Positions 25,483 through 35,627 of a stretch of 64,000 nt of DNA are shown in pieces. The translations under genes were made by a program, and so were the position numbers. The notes under the pieces are model-generated. The model was not told the DNA's origin. It did not search any database and was given only the letters and a program-made list of their open reading frames with translations. Source of the stretch: DASQPR01 sp963727415. GTDB lineage: Bacteria; Actinomycetota; Actinomycetes; Mycobacteriales; Micromonosporaceae. Location: positions 310,001-374,000 of the forward strand of contig CAVSGF010000010.1 in assembly GCA_963727415.1 (NCBI GenBank), in the 5' to 3' direction. Within the stretch, counting starts at the first letter, position 1; every line of letters starts with the position of its first letter.

Positions 25483-26949
25483 ATGAGCCTTTCCCACCGC
25501 CTGAACGCGATCTCCAGCGACCCGGACGGCACCAAGCCGGTGTCGGCCACCCCCACCTCGGCCGTGCCAACCTCGGCCGTGCCAACGTCAGCCGTTCCAA
25601 CGTCGGCCATGCCGACATCCGGAATTCCGGTATCGGCCATTACCGGATTCGCTCGTCGCAACACGCGCCGCGCGTACGACCCGCTGGCGCCGGCTCGCAA
25701 GCGCGCACACGAGGCACTGCTCGAACAGCTCGGCCCGCAACTCTACGAGCTGGCCGGCTCCGACGAGGACCTCAACCGGCGCGTTCGCGAAGTGCTTCCG
25801 CAGATCCTCAGCCGCGAAGAAGCGCTCACCGCGGGCGATCGCAACCAGGCGCTCCAGCAGATCCTTGACGAGATCATCGGACACGGGCCGATCGAGCCGT
25901 TGCTGCGAGACTCGGACGTCTCCGAAATCATGGTCAATTCGTGGGATCGCATCTACGTCGAGCGGTTCGGCAAGATCAACTCGGTCGACACGGCGTTCCT
26001 TGACGAGGCCCACCTGCGCCGGGTCATCGACAAGATTGTCTCGCGGGTCGGCCGGCGCGTCGACGAGTCGAGCCCGATGGTCGATGCCCGCCTTCCGGAC
26101 GGCAGCCGGGTCAACGCCGTGGTACCTCCGATCGCCCTCGACGGTGCCGCGCTCACCATCCGGAAATTCTCCGCCGATCCATATACGGTTGCCGATCTGA
26201 TCTCCTTCGGGACCATCTCTCCGCCGGTGGCGAGCCTGCTGTCCGCGTGCATCCAAGGCCGCCTCGACATCCTGATCAGCGGCGGTACCGGCACCGGAAA
26301 GACCACGCTTCTGAACGTCCTGTCCGGATTCCTGCCGGCCAACGAGCGGATCATCACCATCGAGGACTCCGCCGAGCTCCGCCTGAGCCAGGAGCATGTG
26401 CTCCGGATGGAGTACCGGCCGCCGAACATCGAGGGCCGCGGCGAGGTGAGCATTCGAGACCTGGTGAAGAACGCGCTCCGCATGCGGCCGGACCGGATCG
26501 TGGTCGGTGAGGTTCGCGACGCCGCCGCGCTCGACATGCTCCAGGCGATGAACACCGGCCATGACGGTTCGCTTACCACCGTGCACGCGAACTCGCCCCG
26601 GGACTCCATCGCCCGCCTGGAGACCATGGTGCTGATGGCCGGGATGGACCTTCCGGTACGTGCGATCCGTGAGCAGGTTGCCTCGGCGGTCGACGTCATC
26701 GTCCAACTGGCCCGGTTCAAGGATGGCTCCCGCCGGGTCACCCACATCACCGAGGTGACCGGGATGGAGGGCGACGTCGTGACCCTGCAGGAACTGTTCA
26801 CCTATGACTTCCATGCCGGTGTCGATGAGTACGGCCGCAGTCGGGGCCTGCTACGCTCCACCGGCCTGCGACCCCGGTTCCTCGACGACCTCAAGGACCA
26901 GGGCATCGTCATCGCACCCGAGGTGTTCGGTCTCGGAGGCATGCGGTGA
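25483..26949 (+). CDS. cpaF: CpaF/TadA secretion ATPase
   Basis: 488 aa. T2SS-E type ATPase: Walker A GGTGTGKTT (267-275), Asp box (IITIEDSAELRL), Walker B region (RPDRIVVGEVRDAAA) and His box (GSLTTVHANSP). It forms a hexamer that drives pilus extension (and in Tad systems retraction too). A disordered N-terminus carries a PTSAV repeat (residues about 24-45, 15-bp DNA unit) not usual in the family. GTGA overlap with the next gene shows tight coupling to the vWA-TadB fusion. Confidence 0.93.
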   Translation: MSLSHRLNAISSDPDGTKPVSATPTSAVPTSAVPTSAVPTSAMPTSGIPVSAITGFARRNTRRAYDPLAPARKRAHEALLEQLGPQLYELAGSDEDLNRRVREVLPQILSREEALTAGDRNQALQQILDEIIGHGPIEPLLRDSDVSEIMVNSWDRIYVERFGKINSVDTAFLDEAHLRRVIDKIVSRVGRRVDESSPMVDARLPDGSRVNAVVPPIALDGAALTIRKFSADPYTVADLISFGTISPPVASLLSACIQGRLDILISGGTGTGKTTLLNVLSGFLPANERIITIEDSAELRLSQEHVLRMEYRPPNIEGRGEVSIRDLVKNALRMRPDRIVVGEVRDAAALDMLQAMNTGHDGSLTTVHANSPRDSIARLETMVLMAGMDLPVRAIREQVASAVDVIVQLARFKDGSRRVTHITEVTGMEGDVVTLQELFTYDFHAGVDEYGRSRGLLRSTGLRPRFLDDLKDQGIVIAPEVFGLGGMR

Positions 26950-28877
26950 GGCGCCGATGGGCCGGCGCGGCCGCGGCCGTCGCGTGCGGAGCGGCGTTGC
27001 TGCTGTTCGGCGGCGTCCAGCCGGCCGCGGGCAGCGACCCCGCGCTGGCGGTCAGCGGCCTGCGGGTGGTTCCCGGCCAGGTCGAGTTCTACCTCGCGGC
27101 CCGGGACCTGCCGGCCGGTGCGGCGTTCGGAAAGGCCGAGGTCTCGGTCACCGTCAACGACACGGCACTGCCGGCGCATGCCACCGCGGTGGGTGCCGAT
27201 TCGAAGGCGCCCACCCGATCGGCGCTGCTGCTGGTCGACGTCAGCGGTTCGATGAGGGGTGCGCCTCTGGCGAGCGCCAAGCATGCCGCCCTGGCGTACC
27301 TGAACGAGGTGCCGCCGGACGTCCGGGTCGGCGTCATCGCCGTCTCGTCCAAGCCGGAGACGGTGATCGCCCCGACCACCAACCACACCGCGATCGCGAC
27401 CGCGATCAACGCGCTGAAGTCCGGCGGACACACCTCGCTGTACGACTCGGTGGACAAGGCCGTGTCGGCGCTGTCGTCCGGTACCGGTGACGACCGCCGG
27501 ATCCTATTGCTCACGGACGGGTCCGACAGCTCGTCGACGACGTCCCTGAAGGCAGCGACCGCGGCCGCCGCGGCGGCCGGCATCCCGGTGGACACCGTCG
27601 GGTTCCGCACCAACAAGTCTGCCCAGGCGGTGCTCAAGGAACTCGCGTCCGGCACCGGCGGGCGGGTCTACACCGCCGCCGACGACTCCAGCCTGGCCTC
27701 GGCCTTCCAGGCCGCCGCCGGCTGGTTCACCACCCAACTGGATGTCACGGCCGATGTGCCGGCGTCGCTGTCCGGCGCGAGCGACCGGATGACGATCGTG
27801 GCTACGATAGGCAGCACATCGGTGCGGACGTCCACCCCGGTCCGGTTCGCGATCGACCCGACCGTCGCGGTGCCGCACACGATCGTTCCAGCGGGCACCA
27901 GCCCTACCGTCATCTACATTGGCCTTGGCGCGATCATCTTCGCGGCCCTGGTGCTGATCGGTTTGGTGGTCTTCGCTCCCCTGATCGACTACACCAGGCA
28001 CCGGCGCCGGGTTGCACAGGTCGACCAGTACGGATTCGCGCCACCACCGGCACAGCCGGCCGACCCATCGACGGGACGCTCGCTCACCGATGCCGCCCTC
28101 GCCGCGACCGAGCAGGTAGTCCGGGCTCGCGGCATGGAAAGCGCCATGACGATCAAGCTGGATCGCGCCGGCATGCGCCTCCGGCCGCACGAGTGGCTGC
28201 TGATCCGCGCCGCACTGACCGTCATCCCGCTGCTGCTGTTCTCGATACTGGCCAACATCATCGTCGGCGTCATCATGGCGCTGCTCGTCGGAATTATCGG
28301 TCCGCCGCTGTACCAGCAGTTCCGGATCAATTCGCGGTCAAACTCCTTCGCCGCGCAGTTGCCCGACGCGCTCCAGTTGGTGATCGGTTCCCTGCGGTCC
28401 GGCTTCTCGCTGTCCCAGGCGGTTTCGGCGATGGCCGCCGAGGTGGCCGATCCGCTCGCCACCGAGTTCAACCGGGCCCTCGCCGAGGCCCGGCTCGGCG
28501 CCGACCTGGAGGACGCCCTCGCACGAGTGGCGGCGAGGGTCGGCAGCCAGGACCTCAAGTGGGTGGTCGTGGCCATTCGGGTGCAGCGTGAGGTCGGCGG
28601 CAACCTCGCCGAGGTCCTCACCCGCACGGTCGAGACGATGCGGGAACGGGAAGCCATCCGGGGTCAGGTCAGGGCGCTCGCCGCCGAGGGCAAGCTGTCC
28701 GCATACGTCCTGGTGGGCTTGCCGATCATCATCGGCGGCTACATGTTCGCAGTCCGCCGGGACTATATCCGCGCTCTCTACACCGAGCCACTCGGCATCG
28801 CGATGCTGCTGATCGGTGTCGTACTGGTCATCATCGGTGCGTTCTGGATGTCCCGAGCCGTGAAGGTCGAGGTCTAA
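26946..28877 (+). CDS. tadB: vWA domain fused to TadB platform protein
   Basis: 643 aa. Signal peptide and ~310-residue extracellular region with a vWA domain whose MIDAS motif DVSGSM is at residues 98-103 and second part LLTDGSDS near 190. A transmembrane helix (VIYIGLGAIIFAALVLIGLVVF) follows, then a cytoplasmic segment and a C-terminal T2SS-F/TadB domain (about 420-643; QLPDALQLVIGSLRSGFSLSQAV, VRQREVGGN-like VQREVGGNLAEVL) with two or three more helices. TadB is the membrane platform on which CpaF acts. The fused vWA puts an adhesion-type, divalent-metal site outside the cell on the same chain. Confidence 0.9.
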   Translation: MRRRWAGAAAAVACGAALLLFGGVQPAAGSDPALAVSGLRVVPGQVEFYLAARDLPAGAAFGKAEVSVTVNDTALPAHATAVGADSKAPTRSALLLVDVSGSMRGAPLASAKHAALAYLNEVPPDVRVGVIAVSSKPETVIAPTTNHTAIATAINALKSGGHTSLYDSVDKAVSALSSGTGDDRRILLLTDGSDSSSTTSLKAATAAAAAAGIPVDTVGFRTNKSAQAVLKELASGTGGRVYTAADDSSLASAFQAAAGWFTTQLDVTADVPASLSGASDRMTIVATIGSTSVRTSTPVRFAIDPTVAVPHTIVPAGTSPTVIYIGLGAIIFAALVLIGLVVFAPLIDYTRHRRRVAQVDQYGFAPPPAQPADPSTGRSLTDAALAATEQVVRARGMESAMTIKLDRAGMRLRPHEWLLIRAALTVIPLLLFSILANIIVGVIMALLVGIIGPPLYQQFRINSRSNSFAAQLPDALQLVIGSLRSGFSLSQAVSAMAAEVADPLATEFNRALAEARLGADLEDALARVAARVGSQDLKWVVVAIRVQREVGGNLAEVLTRTVETMREREAIRGQVRALAAEGKLSAYVLVGLPIIIGGYMFAVRRDYIRALYTEPLGIAMLLIGVVLVIIGAFWMSRAVKVEV

Positions 28878-28879
28878 GC

Positions 28880-29806
28880 GTGTTCGGTTCCATACTGCTC
28901 ATGATCGGGGCTGGCGCGTTCTTCGCGGCGATCTTCGTCGGCGTGCTGGCCCTGGCGCTAGGCAGCGCCGGACGCACCGGCGTCGCTTCCGCGCTCGCGA
29001 CCATCGACCAGGTGTACGCGCCAGGCGCGGTCGCCCGCGACGAGAACCTCCGGGATCGCGCCGTTACACCGGCAGCCCGGTGGATCGGCTCGCTCGCCAG
29101 GCTGGTGACGCCGAAGGGCGCCGCTGCCTGGTTGCAGCGGTGGCTCGACTATGCCGGAAACCCGATTGCCTGGCCGCCGGAACGCATCATGGAGATGCAG
29201 GGGCTCGGCCTGATCGTCGGTGCGTTGCTCGGCGGGCTACTGGGCGTGCTGTTCGGCGGCATCGCCACCGTGATCATCATGGCCGTGATCGTGGCGTTCA
29301 TCGGCGGCCTCACGCCGTTCGCGATCGTGTACGACGCAGGCGTACGCAGGCAGGAGCAGATCCGCCGCCAGCTTCCGGACGCACTGGACCTGCTGACCGT
29401 GAGCGTCGAGGCCGGTCTCGGCTTCGACGCCGCGCTGATGCAGGTCACCGCGGTGATGCCGGGAGCGTTGACCCGGGAATTCGCCCGGGTGCTGCAGGAG
29501 ATGCAGATGGGGGTGCGCCGCGCCGACGCGATGCGTGCGCTCGGAACCCGAACCCGGATCATCGAGTTGCGGACCGTCGCGGTTGCCGTGGTGCAGGCTA
29601 CCGATCTGGGCATCCCGATCGCCGGTGTCCTGCGCGAGCAGGCCGCTCAGATGCGGCTTCGCCGCCGCCAGCGCGCCGAGGAGCAGGCTCGCAAGGTACC
29701 CGTGAAGATCGTTATCCCGCTGATCGTCTGCATCTTGCCGGCACTGTTCATCGTGGTGATCGGCCCGGGCGTGCTGAGCATCATGCACGCGTTCTTCAAC
29801 AATTAG
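28880..29806 (+). CDS. tadC: TadC platform protein (T2SS-F domain)
   Basis: 308 aa. N-terminal helix, cytoplasmic loop (ALATIDQVYAPG...), then the F domain (RRQLPDALDLLTVSVEAGLGFDAALMQV, LREQAAQMRLRRRQRAEEQARKVPVK) between transmembrane segments. It pairs with TadB to make the inner-membrane platform. GTG start 2 bp after the fusion gene; last gene of the first tad operon. Confidence 0.92.
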   Translation: MFGSILLMIGAGAFFAAIFVGVLALALGSAGRTGVASALATIDQVYAPGAVARDENLRDRAVTPAARWIGSLARLVTPKGAAAWLQRWLDYAGNPIAWPPERIMEMQGLGLIVGALLGGLLGVLFGGIATVIIMAVIVAFIGGLTPFAIVYDAGVRRQEQIRRQLPDALDLLTVSVEAGLGFDAALMQVTAVMPGALTREFARVLQEMQMGVRRADAMRALGTRTRIIELRTVAVAVVQATDLGIPIAGVLREQAAQMRLRRRQRAEEQARKVPVKIVIPLIVCILPALFIVVIGPGVLSIMHAFFNN

Positions 29807-29808
29807 GC

Positions 29809-29822
29809 CGCCGGGCCCGGCG
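29809..29822. terminator. 14-bp GC palindrome between convergent tadC and luxR
   Basis: CGCCGGGCCCGGCG lies in the 24-bp gap between the two convergent stop codons. As a perfect palindrome without loop it would make a short hairpin in either transcript, so it is a weak candidate for a shared terminator. Confidence 0.35.
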
Positions 29823-29830
29823 ATCAGACG

Positions 29831-30547
29831 TCAGGACACCAGGTCTTTGGTGGCGGCCAGAGCCTGCGCGCGGTCGTGGGCGCCGAGCTTGTCGTAAAGC
29901 CTGCCAACGTACGTCTTGACGGTCGACTCGCTAACCGACATCCGGGCCGCGATCTGTGCCGTCACCAGGCCCTGATGCAGGTACTGCACGACCTCGTACT
30001 CGCGGGGGCTCAGGATGGCCCGGCTGCGATCACGCCTGCTCAGCGCGGCGGCCAGCTCCGGGGCGCTGAACGACGACGGCGCCAGCGCGGCATGCCGGAC
30101 GGCCGCTACCAGTACGCGGGGGCTGGCCGTCGTCGGCACGAACGCGGAGATCCCGCTGGCCAGCGCCCGCAGAAGAAGGTCGTCGTTGGGCTTCGCGAGC
30201 AGGACCGCGCCGCACTGCGGATACAGATGGCGTACCCGGACGGCGATGGCCAAACCATCAGAGTCAGGCAGGTCAGCGTCCACCAGCACCACATCGACGT
30301 GCCTGGAGGAGAGGACCTCGAAGAGTTCGGTCTCGGTCTCGGCGGTGGCGACCAATGTCGCGCCGCGCTCGTTCGTGAGCGCCGCCGCTACACCGAGCCG
30401 GAACAGCGGAGTGGCGCTCAGCGTGACGATCTGAGGATCGGCCGGAGGTGGGGCGGGCCGGTCGATCAGGGCAGCGTGACCATTCATGACGCTCCCGCTG
30501 ATCGTGGCTGGTTCGGTCAACCGAGGCGTTTCGTCACTAACGAGCAT
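29831..30547 (-). CDS. LuxR/NarL-type response regulator
   Basis: 238 aa. A receiver domain (VVLVDADLPDSDGLAI, with the phosphoacceptor Asp in VDADLPD; switch Ser/Thr and Lys partly altered: LAKPNDD) precedes a LuxR HTH (ILSPREYEVVQYLHQGLVTAQIAARMSVSESTVKTYVGRLYDKL). No histidine kinase is adjacent, so it may be an orphan regulator. ATG 30547 has AGGAG at 6 nt; ATG 30487 is an alternative. It converges on the first tad operon; its upstream region and the cpaB upstream region share GTGACATC words, so it may control pilus genes. Confidence 0.85.
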   Translation of the reverse strand: MLVSDETPRLTEPATISGSVMNGHAALIDRPAPPPADPQIVTLSATPLFRLGVAAALTNERGATLVATAETETELFEVLSSRHVDVVLVDADLPDSDGLAIAVRVRHLYPQCGAVLLAKPNDDLLLRALASGISAFVPTTASPRVLVAAVRHAALAPSSFSAPELAAALSRRDRSRAILSPREYEVVQYLHQGLVTAQIAARMSVSESTVKTYVGRLYDKLGAHDRAQALAATKDLVS

Positions 30548-30567
30548 GCGCGACTCCTGCTGTGCGC

Positions 30568-30665
30568 TGTGACATCTGGTGGCACGGCGTTGCTGGTGCC
30601 ACCGCGGTGGTTCCGACGCCCCCGTGCCGTCGGCACCACCCTCGGATGTCACACACCATCCGGAT
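30568..30665. promoter_or_regulatory. Upstream region of luxR with nested inverted repeats
   Basis: TGTGACATC (30568-30576) is repeated in inverted form as GATGTCACA (30645-30653). Between and beside them: GGTGGCAC-N10-GTGCCACC (30578-30603) and CGGATG-N8-CATCCG (30643-30662). The arrangement suggests an autoregulatory site able to form a loop. A further hairpin GTGCCG-GGT-CGGCAC is at 30671-30685. Confidence 0.5.
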
Positions 30666-30824
30666 GTTCAGTGCCGGGTCGGCACTACAGGTGTTAGCGT
30701 CCCGACCCGCTCCGGCGTCACAGCGATCGCGGGGGTTGTCGCGTTACGAGCGATTTGCGCCATTGCACGAGTGTCGCGAGATCGCCCACCCGACCGCTCC
30801 ACGGCGGTACGGCGGCGGAGGTGA

Positions 30825-33800
30825 CTACCGCCCGAACCCGACCGCCGCTGGGCCGAGCAGGACCTTGAGATCTGCCATCAAGGCCGGCGACGCGGTGACC
30901 CGCAATGGTGTCAGCCGCAGCAACGTCGCCTTCTTGCCGTCCACGAGCTTGACGTGCACCTCGGCCTTGCCAGGGTGCGCGGAAAGGACGTCTTTGAGGC
31001 GGTCGACCATCGGGGGTGTGCACCGCGCGGTCGGGATGCTGATCAACACCGGGGTCTCGTCGGTCGCGGTCGTGGTGTCGACGATCGACAGGTCCATCGC
31101 CATGAAGCGGGCCTGGTCGTCCCTGCGGTCGACCCGGCCCTTGACCGCGACGATCGCGTCCTCGGCGATGTACTGACCCACCAGTTCGTACGTGTTCGGG
31201 AAGAACAGCGCTTCGACCGAGCCATCCAGGTCCTCCAGGTTCGCCGAGGCCCACGCCTTGCCCTGCTTGGTGATCCGGCGCTGGACACCGGTCAGCATGC
31301 CGGCCAGCGTGACCACTGAGCCGTCCGCGACGGTGCCTTCCTCCGCGAGCGCGGCGATTGGGGTGTCGGCGCTGGCTGCCAGAGCCGCCTCCAGCCCGGA
31401 CAACGGGTGGTCGGAGACGTACATGCCGAGCATCTCGCGCTCGAATGTGAGCTTGTCCTTCTTCTCCCATTCGCCGTCGGGGATCGATGGCGTGGCCGTC
31501 ATTGACGAGCCGGACGAATCGTCGTCGAACATGGAGCCGAAAAGGTCGAACTGTCCGATCGCCTCGTTGCGCTTGACGTCAACGAAGGCTTCGACCGACT
31601 CGGCGTGGACGGCGAACAAGCCGCGCCGCGAGTGCTGGAGCGAGTCGAACGCCCCGGCTTTGATCAGCGATTCGATGCTGCGCTTGTTGCAGACAACGGC
31701 GTCCACCTTCTTCAGGAAGTCGTAGAAGTCGGTGTAAGCGCCCTTCTCCTTGCGGGCACGGACGATCGCGTCGACCACGTTCTGGCCGACATTGCGGACC
31801 GCCGCCATCCCGAACCGGATGTCGGTTCCGACCGCGGCGAACTGCCCGACCGACTCGTTCACGTCCGGCGGCAGCACCCGGATGCCATTGGCCCGCGCAT
31901 CGGCCAGGTAGACGCGCCATCTTGTCCTTGTCGTCGCCCACTGAGGTCAGCAGCGCGGCGATGTACTCCGCCGGGTAGTTGGCCTTGAGGAACGCCGTCC
32001 AGTACGAGACCAGACCGTACCCGGCCGTGTGCGACTTGTTGAACGCGTACCCGGAGAACGGCAGCATGACGTCCCACAGCGCCTGGATCGACTGATCGCT
32101 GTAGCCGTTGCCCCGCATGCCCGCGCGGAAGTTGTCGAACTCCTTGTCCAGGATCTCTTTCTTCTTCTTACCCATGGCCCGCCGCAGCAGGTCGGCGCCG
32201 CCGAGCGTGTAGCCGGCGAGTTCCCGGGCGATCGCCATGATCTGCTCTTGGTAGACGAGCAGGTGGTAGGTAGTGCCGAGGATGGGCTCGAGGGCATCCT
32301 TCAGTTCCGGGTGGATCGGGGTGATCTCCTGCCGGCCGTTCTTGCGATGCGCGTAGTTGGTGTGCGCGTTCGCGGCCATCGGACCCGGCCGGTACAGCGC
32401 GAGCACGGCCGCGATGTCCTCGAATCGGGTCGGCTCCATCAACCGCAGCAGCGCCGCATCGGACCGCCGTCGAGCTGGAAAACGCCGAGGGTGTCGCCGC
32501 GAGCGAGCAGCTGGTAGGTCGTCTCGTCATCGAGCGGGATCTTCTCGGTGGTGAGCTCGATACCGCGGTTGGACTTGATGATCTCGATGGCGTTGTCGAT
32601 CACGCCCAGGTTGCGCAGGCCCAGGAAGTCCATCTTGATCAGGCCCATGTTCTCGCAAGACGGGTAGTCGAAGCCGGTGATGATGGTGCCGTCCTTGTCC
32701 CGCATGTGCAGCGGGATCAGGTCCAGCAGCGGCGTCTGAGGAGAGGATCACCGCGGCCGCGTGCACGCCGGTGCCGCGGATCAGGCCCTCGATCCCCTTG
32801 CCGGTGTCGAAGACCTGCTGGACGTCCGGGTCCGACTCGTACAGCGCCCGGATCTCGCCAGCCTCGGCGTACCGCGAGTGCTTCGCATCGAAGAGCGCGT
32901 GGAGCGGGACGCCCCTTGCCCATCACGTCCGGTGGCATGGCCTTGGTGATGCGGTCACCCATGCGCGAATGGGTACCCGAGGATGCGGCTGGCGTCCTTG
33001 ATCGCGGCCTTCGCCTTGATCGTGCCGAACGTGTTGACCTGAGCGCGTGTACGCCGCGCCGTACTTCTCTGTCACATAGCGCACCATCTGATCGCGCTGG
33101 CGGTCGTCGAAGTCGAGGTCGACGTCCGGCGGGTTGATCCGTTCCGGGTTCAGGAACCGCTCGAACAGCAGGCCGTGCGCAAGTGGGTCGAGTTCGGTGA
33201 TGCGGGTCGCGTAGGCCACGATCGAGCCGGTAGCCGAGCCGCGGCCCGGCCCGACCGGGATGCTTGTTCTCCCGGGCGTACCGGCAGATGTCCGCGACCA
33301 CGAGGAAGTAGCAGGAGAAGCCCATCGGACCGATGACCTTCATCTCGGTCTCGAACCGCTCCATCACCTGATCCGGGATCGGGTCCCCGTAGCGCGTCGT
33401 GAGGCCCTTGATGAACCTCCTTACGCAGGTACGACTCCTGGTCTTCGCCTTCCGGCACGTCGAACTGCGGCATCCGGTCGACGTAGTCGAAGACGTCGTC
33501 GTAGTCCTCCACCCGATCGGCGATCAGAAGCGTGTTGTCGCACGCCTCCGGCATCTCCCGGAACAGCTCCCGCATCTCGTTCGCGGGCTTTATGTAGTAG
33601 TCGGACCCGTGGAAGCGCAGGCGGTTGGGTTCGTCCTTGTTCTTCCCGGTGCCGATGCACAGCAGGTTGTCGTGCGCGTCGGCCTGGTCGGCGGTGACGT
33701 AGTGCGAGTCATTGGTGGCAAGCAGCGGGATGTTCAGCTGCTTGGCCAGCCGGAGCAGGTCGGATCGGACCTCCCGCTCGATGTCGAGACCGTGCTCCAT

Positions 33801-34391
33801 CAACTCGACGAAAAAGTTCTCCTTGCCAAAAATGTCCTGATAGGCCACGGCCGCTTCGACCGCCTCGTCCCACTGGCCCAGGCGTAGGCGGGTCTGCACC
33901 TCGCCGGACGGGCACCCGGTGGTCGCGATGATTCCATCGGCATGCTGCGCGATCAGCTCGCGATCCATCCGGGGCTTGGTGTAGTAGCCCTCGAACGATG
34001 CCAGCGACGACAGCCTGAACAGGTTGCGCAGGCCGGTGGTGTTCCGTGCCCACATGGTCATGTGCGTGTAACGCCCGCCGCCAGAGACGTCCTTGCCGCC
34101 CTCGCCGTCGGCGTTCGCCTCCCGCTTGCCGCCCGGTGCCCAAAACACCTGCTGCTTGTGGAACCGCGACGAGGGAGCGACGTAGGCCTCGATCCCAATG
34201 ATCGGCTTGACGCCGCTGCTCTTGGCGGTCTGGTAGAACTCGTAGGCCCCGAACATGTTGCCGTGGTCGGACATGGCCACCGCGGGCATCTGTTGCCGCT
34301 GCACCTCGGCGAACAGCTTCGAGTTCTTCGCCGCGCCGTCCAACATCGAATATTCGGTGTGGACGTGCAGGTGAACGAAGCTGTCGGGCAC
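30825..34391 (-). pseudogene. dnaE: DNA polymerase III alpha subunit, interrupted by eight apparent single-base indels
   Basis: The N-terminus (34391-33415) and C-terminus (31912-30825) read cleanly: PHP domain start FVHLHVHTEYSMLDGAA and C-terminal OB-fold (GMLTGVQRRITKQGKAWA). Between them the frame is broken at about 33414 (+1), 33262 (+1), 33042-33046 (+1), 32963 (+1), 32912-32915 (+1), 32737 (+1), 32454 (-1) and 31913-31915 (+1). Repairing these restores an uninterrupted, well-conserved alpha subunit of about 1,180 residues including the catalytic Asp motif PDVDLDFDD. As written, translation stops near 33150. The gene is essential, so assembly or sequencing error is likelier than true decay, unless another dnaE exists. 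GTG start with GGAGGTG 8 nt upstream. Confidence 0.9.
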
Positions 34392-34530
34392 GGCGACAAC
34401 ACCTCCAAGAACGGGCATGCGGCGGTGTCTTCCAGACTAGTGCCTCGGGGGATCGGGATCCGACGGCCGCCACGCGCCGAGTTTTCCGGTGGTTCCGGTA
34501 CGAAACGTTGAGGTCCGCTCCCTTTCGCCT

Positions 34531-34568
34531 GGTGGCGGCACGGGTGACCGCGCCACCGCCAGCGGTGG
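34531..34568 (-). terminator. Hairpins after the alpha/beta hydrolase gene
   Basis: CCACCGC-CA-GCGGTGG (34553-34568) begins directly after the stop, and GGTGGCG (34531-34537) can alternatively pair with CGCCACC (34551-34557). Either could end the minus-strand transcript before dnaE. Confidence 0.45.
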
Positions 34569-34569
34569 G

Positions 34570-35340
34570 TCAGGTCAGGAAGTCGCGGATGAGGTCGGCG
34601 GTAGCCGGCACCGGAATATCGTGATTCACGCCTCCCGGAACCCGCCGATAGGTCGCCGTCGGCATGCATCCGGCCAGCCCGGCCGCGGCGGCGGCCAGTC
34701 GCGGCCAGGTGTCGTCCCCGCTCAATACCAGCGTGCGGGCGCTGACACCGCACATCGCCGGCGACGGCCGGGAGAACCGCTCGGTGATCGTTGTGTCGTA
34801 CACCATGCTCTGCGCCATGGCTTCCAGCGCCGGGAACATCGGCGACTGCCGAATCTGGTCGACCGCCTCGGCCGGCATGCCGATCGCCTCGGTCTGGAAC
34901 AGCACCACCGCGTCACCCGGTCGGCCGGCGTCGACCAGTGCCTGCAGCCGCCCAGCCAGCCGGGCCGGCTCCGCCCCGGGAGACGAGAACGGAGGCTCGA
35001 ACAGCACCAGCCCGGAGATCGGTACGCCGAGCGTGGCGGCGTGCAGCGCCAGGATGGCTCCGGACGAATACCCGAACACCGTGGCGGCGCCCCCGGCCAT
35101 GTCGACCAGGGCAGCCAGGTCCTCGGCCTCGCGCTCGACCGCGTACGGCGCGGTGTCGCCGCTCTCACCGCGCCCCCGGCGGTCATAGGTGATCACGGTA
35201 AACCGGTCGGCCAACCCCGCGGCAAGATCGGCACATCGGGTGTGGTCGTTGAACGCCCCAACCGCGAAGATCAGTGGCTGGCCGGCACCGGCCAGCTCAT
35301 ATGCGATCTTGGTTCCGTCCTGCGATGTGACCATCTGCAT
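34570..35340 (-). CDS. Alpha/beta hydrolase
   Basis: 256 aa. Nucleophile elbow GYSSGA near residue 90, oxyanion-region motif after DGTKIAYELAG, acid within LVLSGDDTW and the catalytic His in PGGVNHDIP. Substrate is not evident; small-molecule ester, lactone or epoxide chemistry is possible. ATG 35340 has GGAG 7 nt upstream and is preferred over a TTG at 35352. Divergent from the DGPF/ECF42-type pair. Confidence 0.8.
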   Translation of the reverse strand: MQMVTSQDGTKIAYELAGAGQPLIFAVGAFNDHTRCADLAAGLADRFTVITYDRRGRGESGDTAPYAVEREAEDLAALVDMAGGAATVFGYSSGAILALHAATLGVPISGLVLFEPPFSSPGAEPARLAGRLQALVDAGRPGDAVVLFQTEAIGMPAEAVDQIRQSPMFPALEAMAQSMVYDTTITERFSRPSPAMCGVSARTLVLSGDDTWPRLAAAAAGLAGCMPTATYRRVPGGVNHDIPVPATADLIRDFLT

Positions 35341-35359
35341 GGCAATCTCCAATCACGAG

Positions 35360-35412
35360 GTCTCCGTCCTGCGCGGCCGATTGAACGGTCGGGCGCGCTC
35401 GCTGACGGAGAC
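35360..35412. repeat. Inverted repeat GTCTCCGTC / GACGGAGAC
   Basis: Nine-base perfect arms at 35360-35368 and 35404-35412, 35 bp apart, just upstream of the alpha/beta hydrolase start. Could be an operator pair or an mRNA hairpin in its 5' region. I see no clear ECF42 promoter in the 35341-35627 gap. Confidence 0.4.
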
Positions 35413-35627
35413 GAACCTGATAGACAGACGAACGGGATCGCGGAATCAGGACAGCCGGCCGGCCGCTTCCCGCGTGGCGGACCGGCCAGCCCGGATGTCC
35501 TCGACGGCCAGCTTCGTTCGTCATATCACCGGGGACCGACAGCGAGTTGGCCGCCGTGGCCGATTTATCGGTAATTGAGCCCGGGGCCGGATTACCCGCG
35601 CCCATCACTGCCTGAAGGGAAGCCAGA

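Noticed and set aside
30825..34391. Programmed frameshifting or an intein in dnaE
   Set aside because: Eight separate indels without slippery sequences, and no inserted protein segment; the repaired reading is continuous polymerase.
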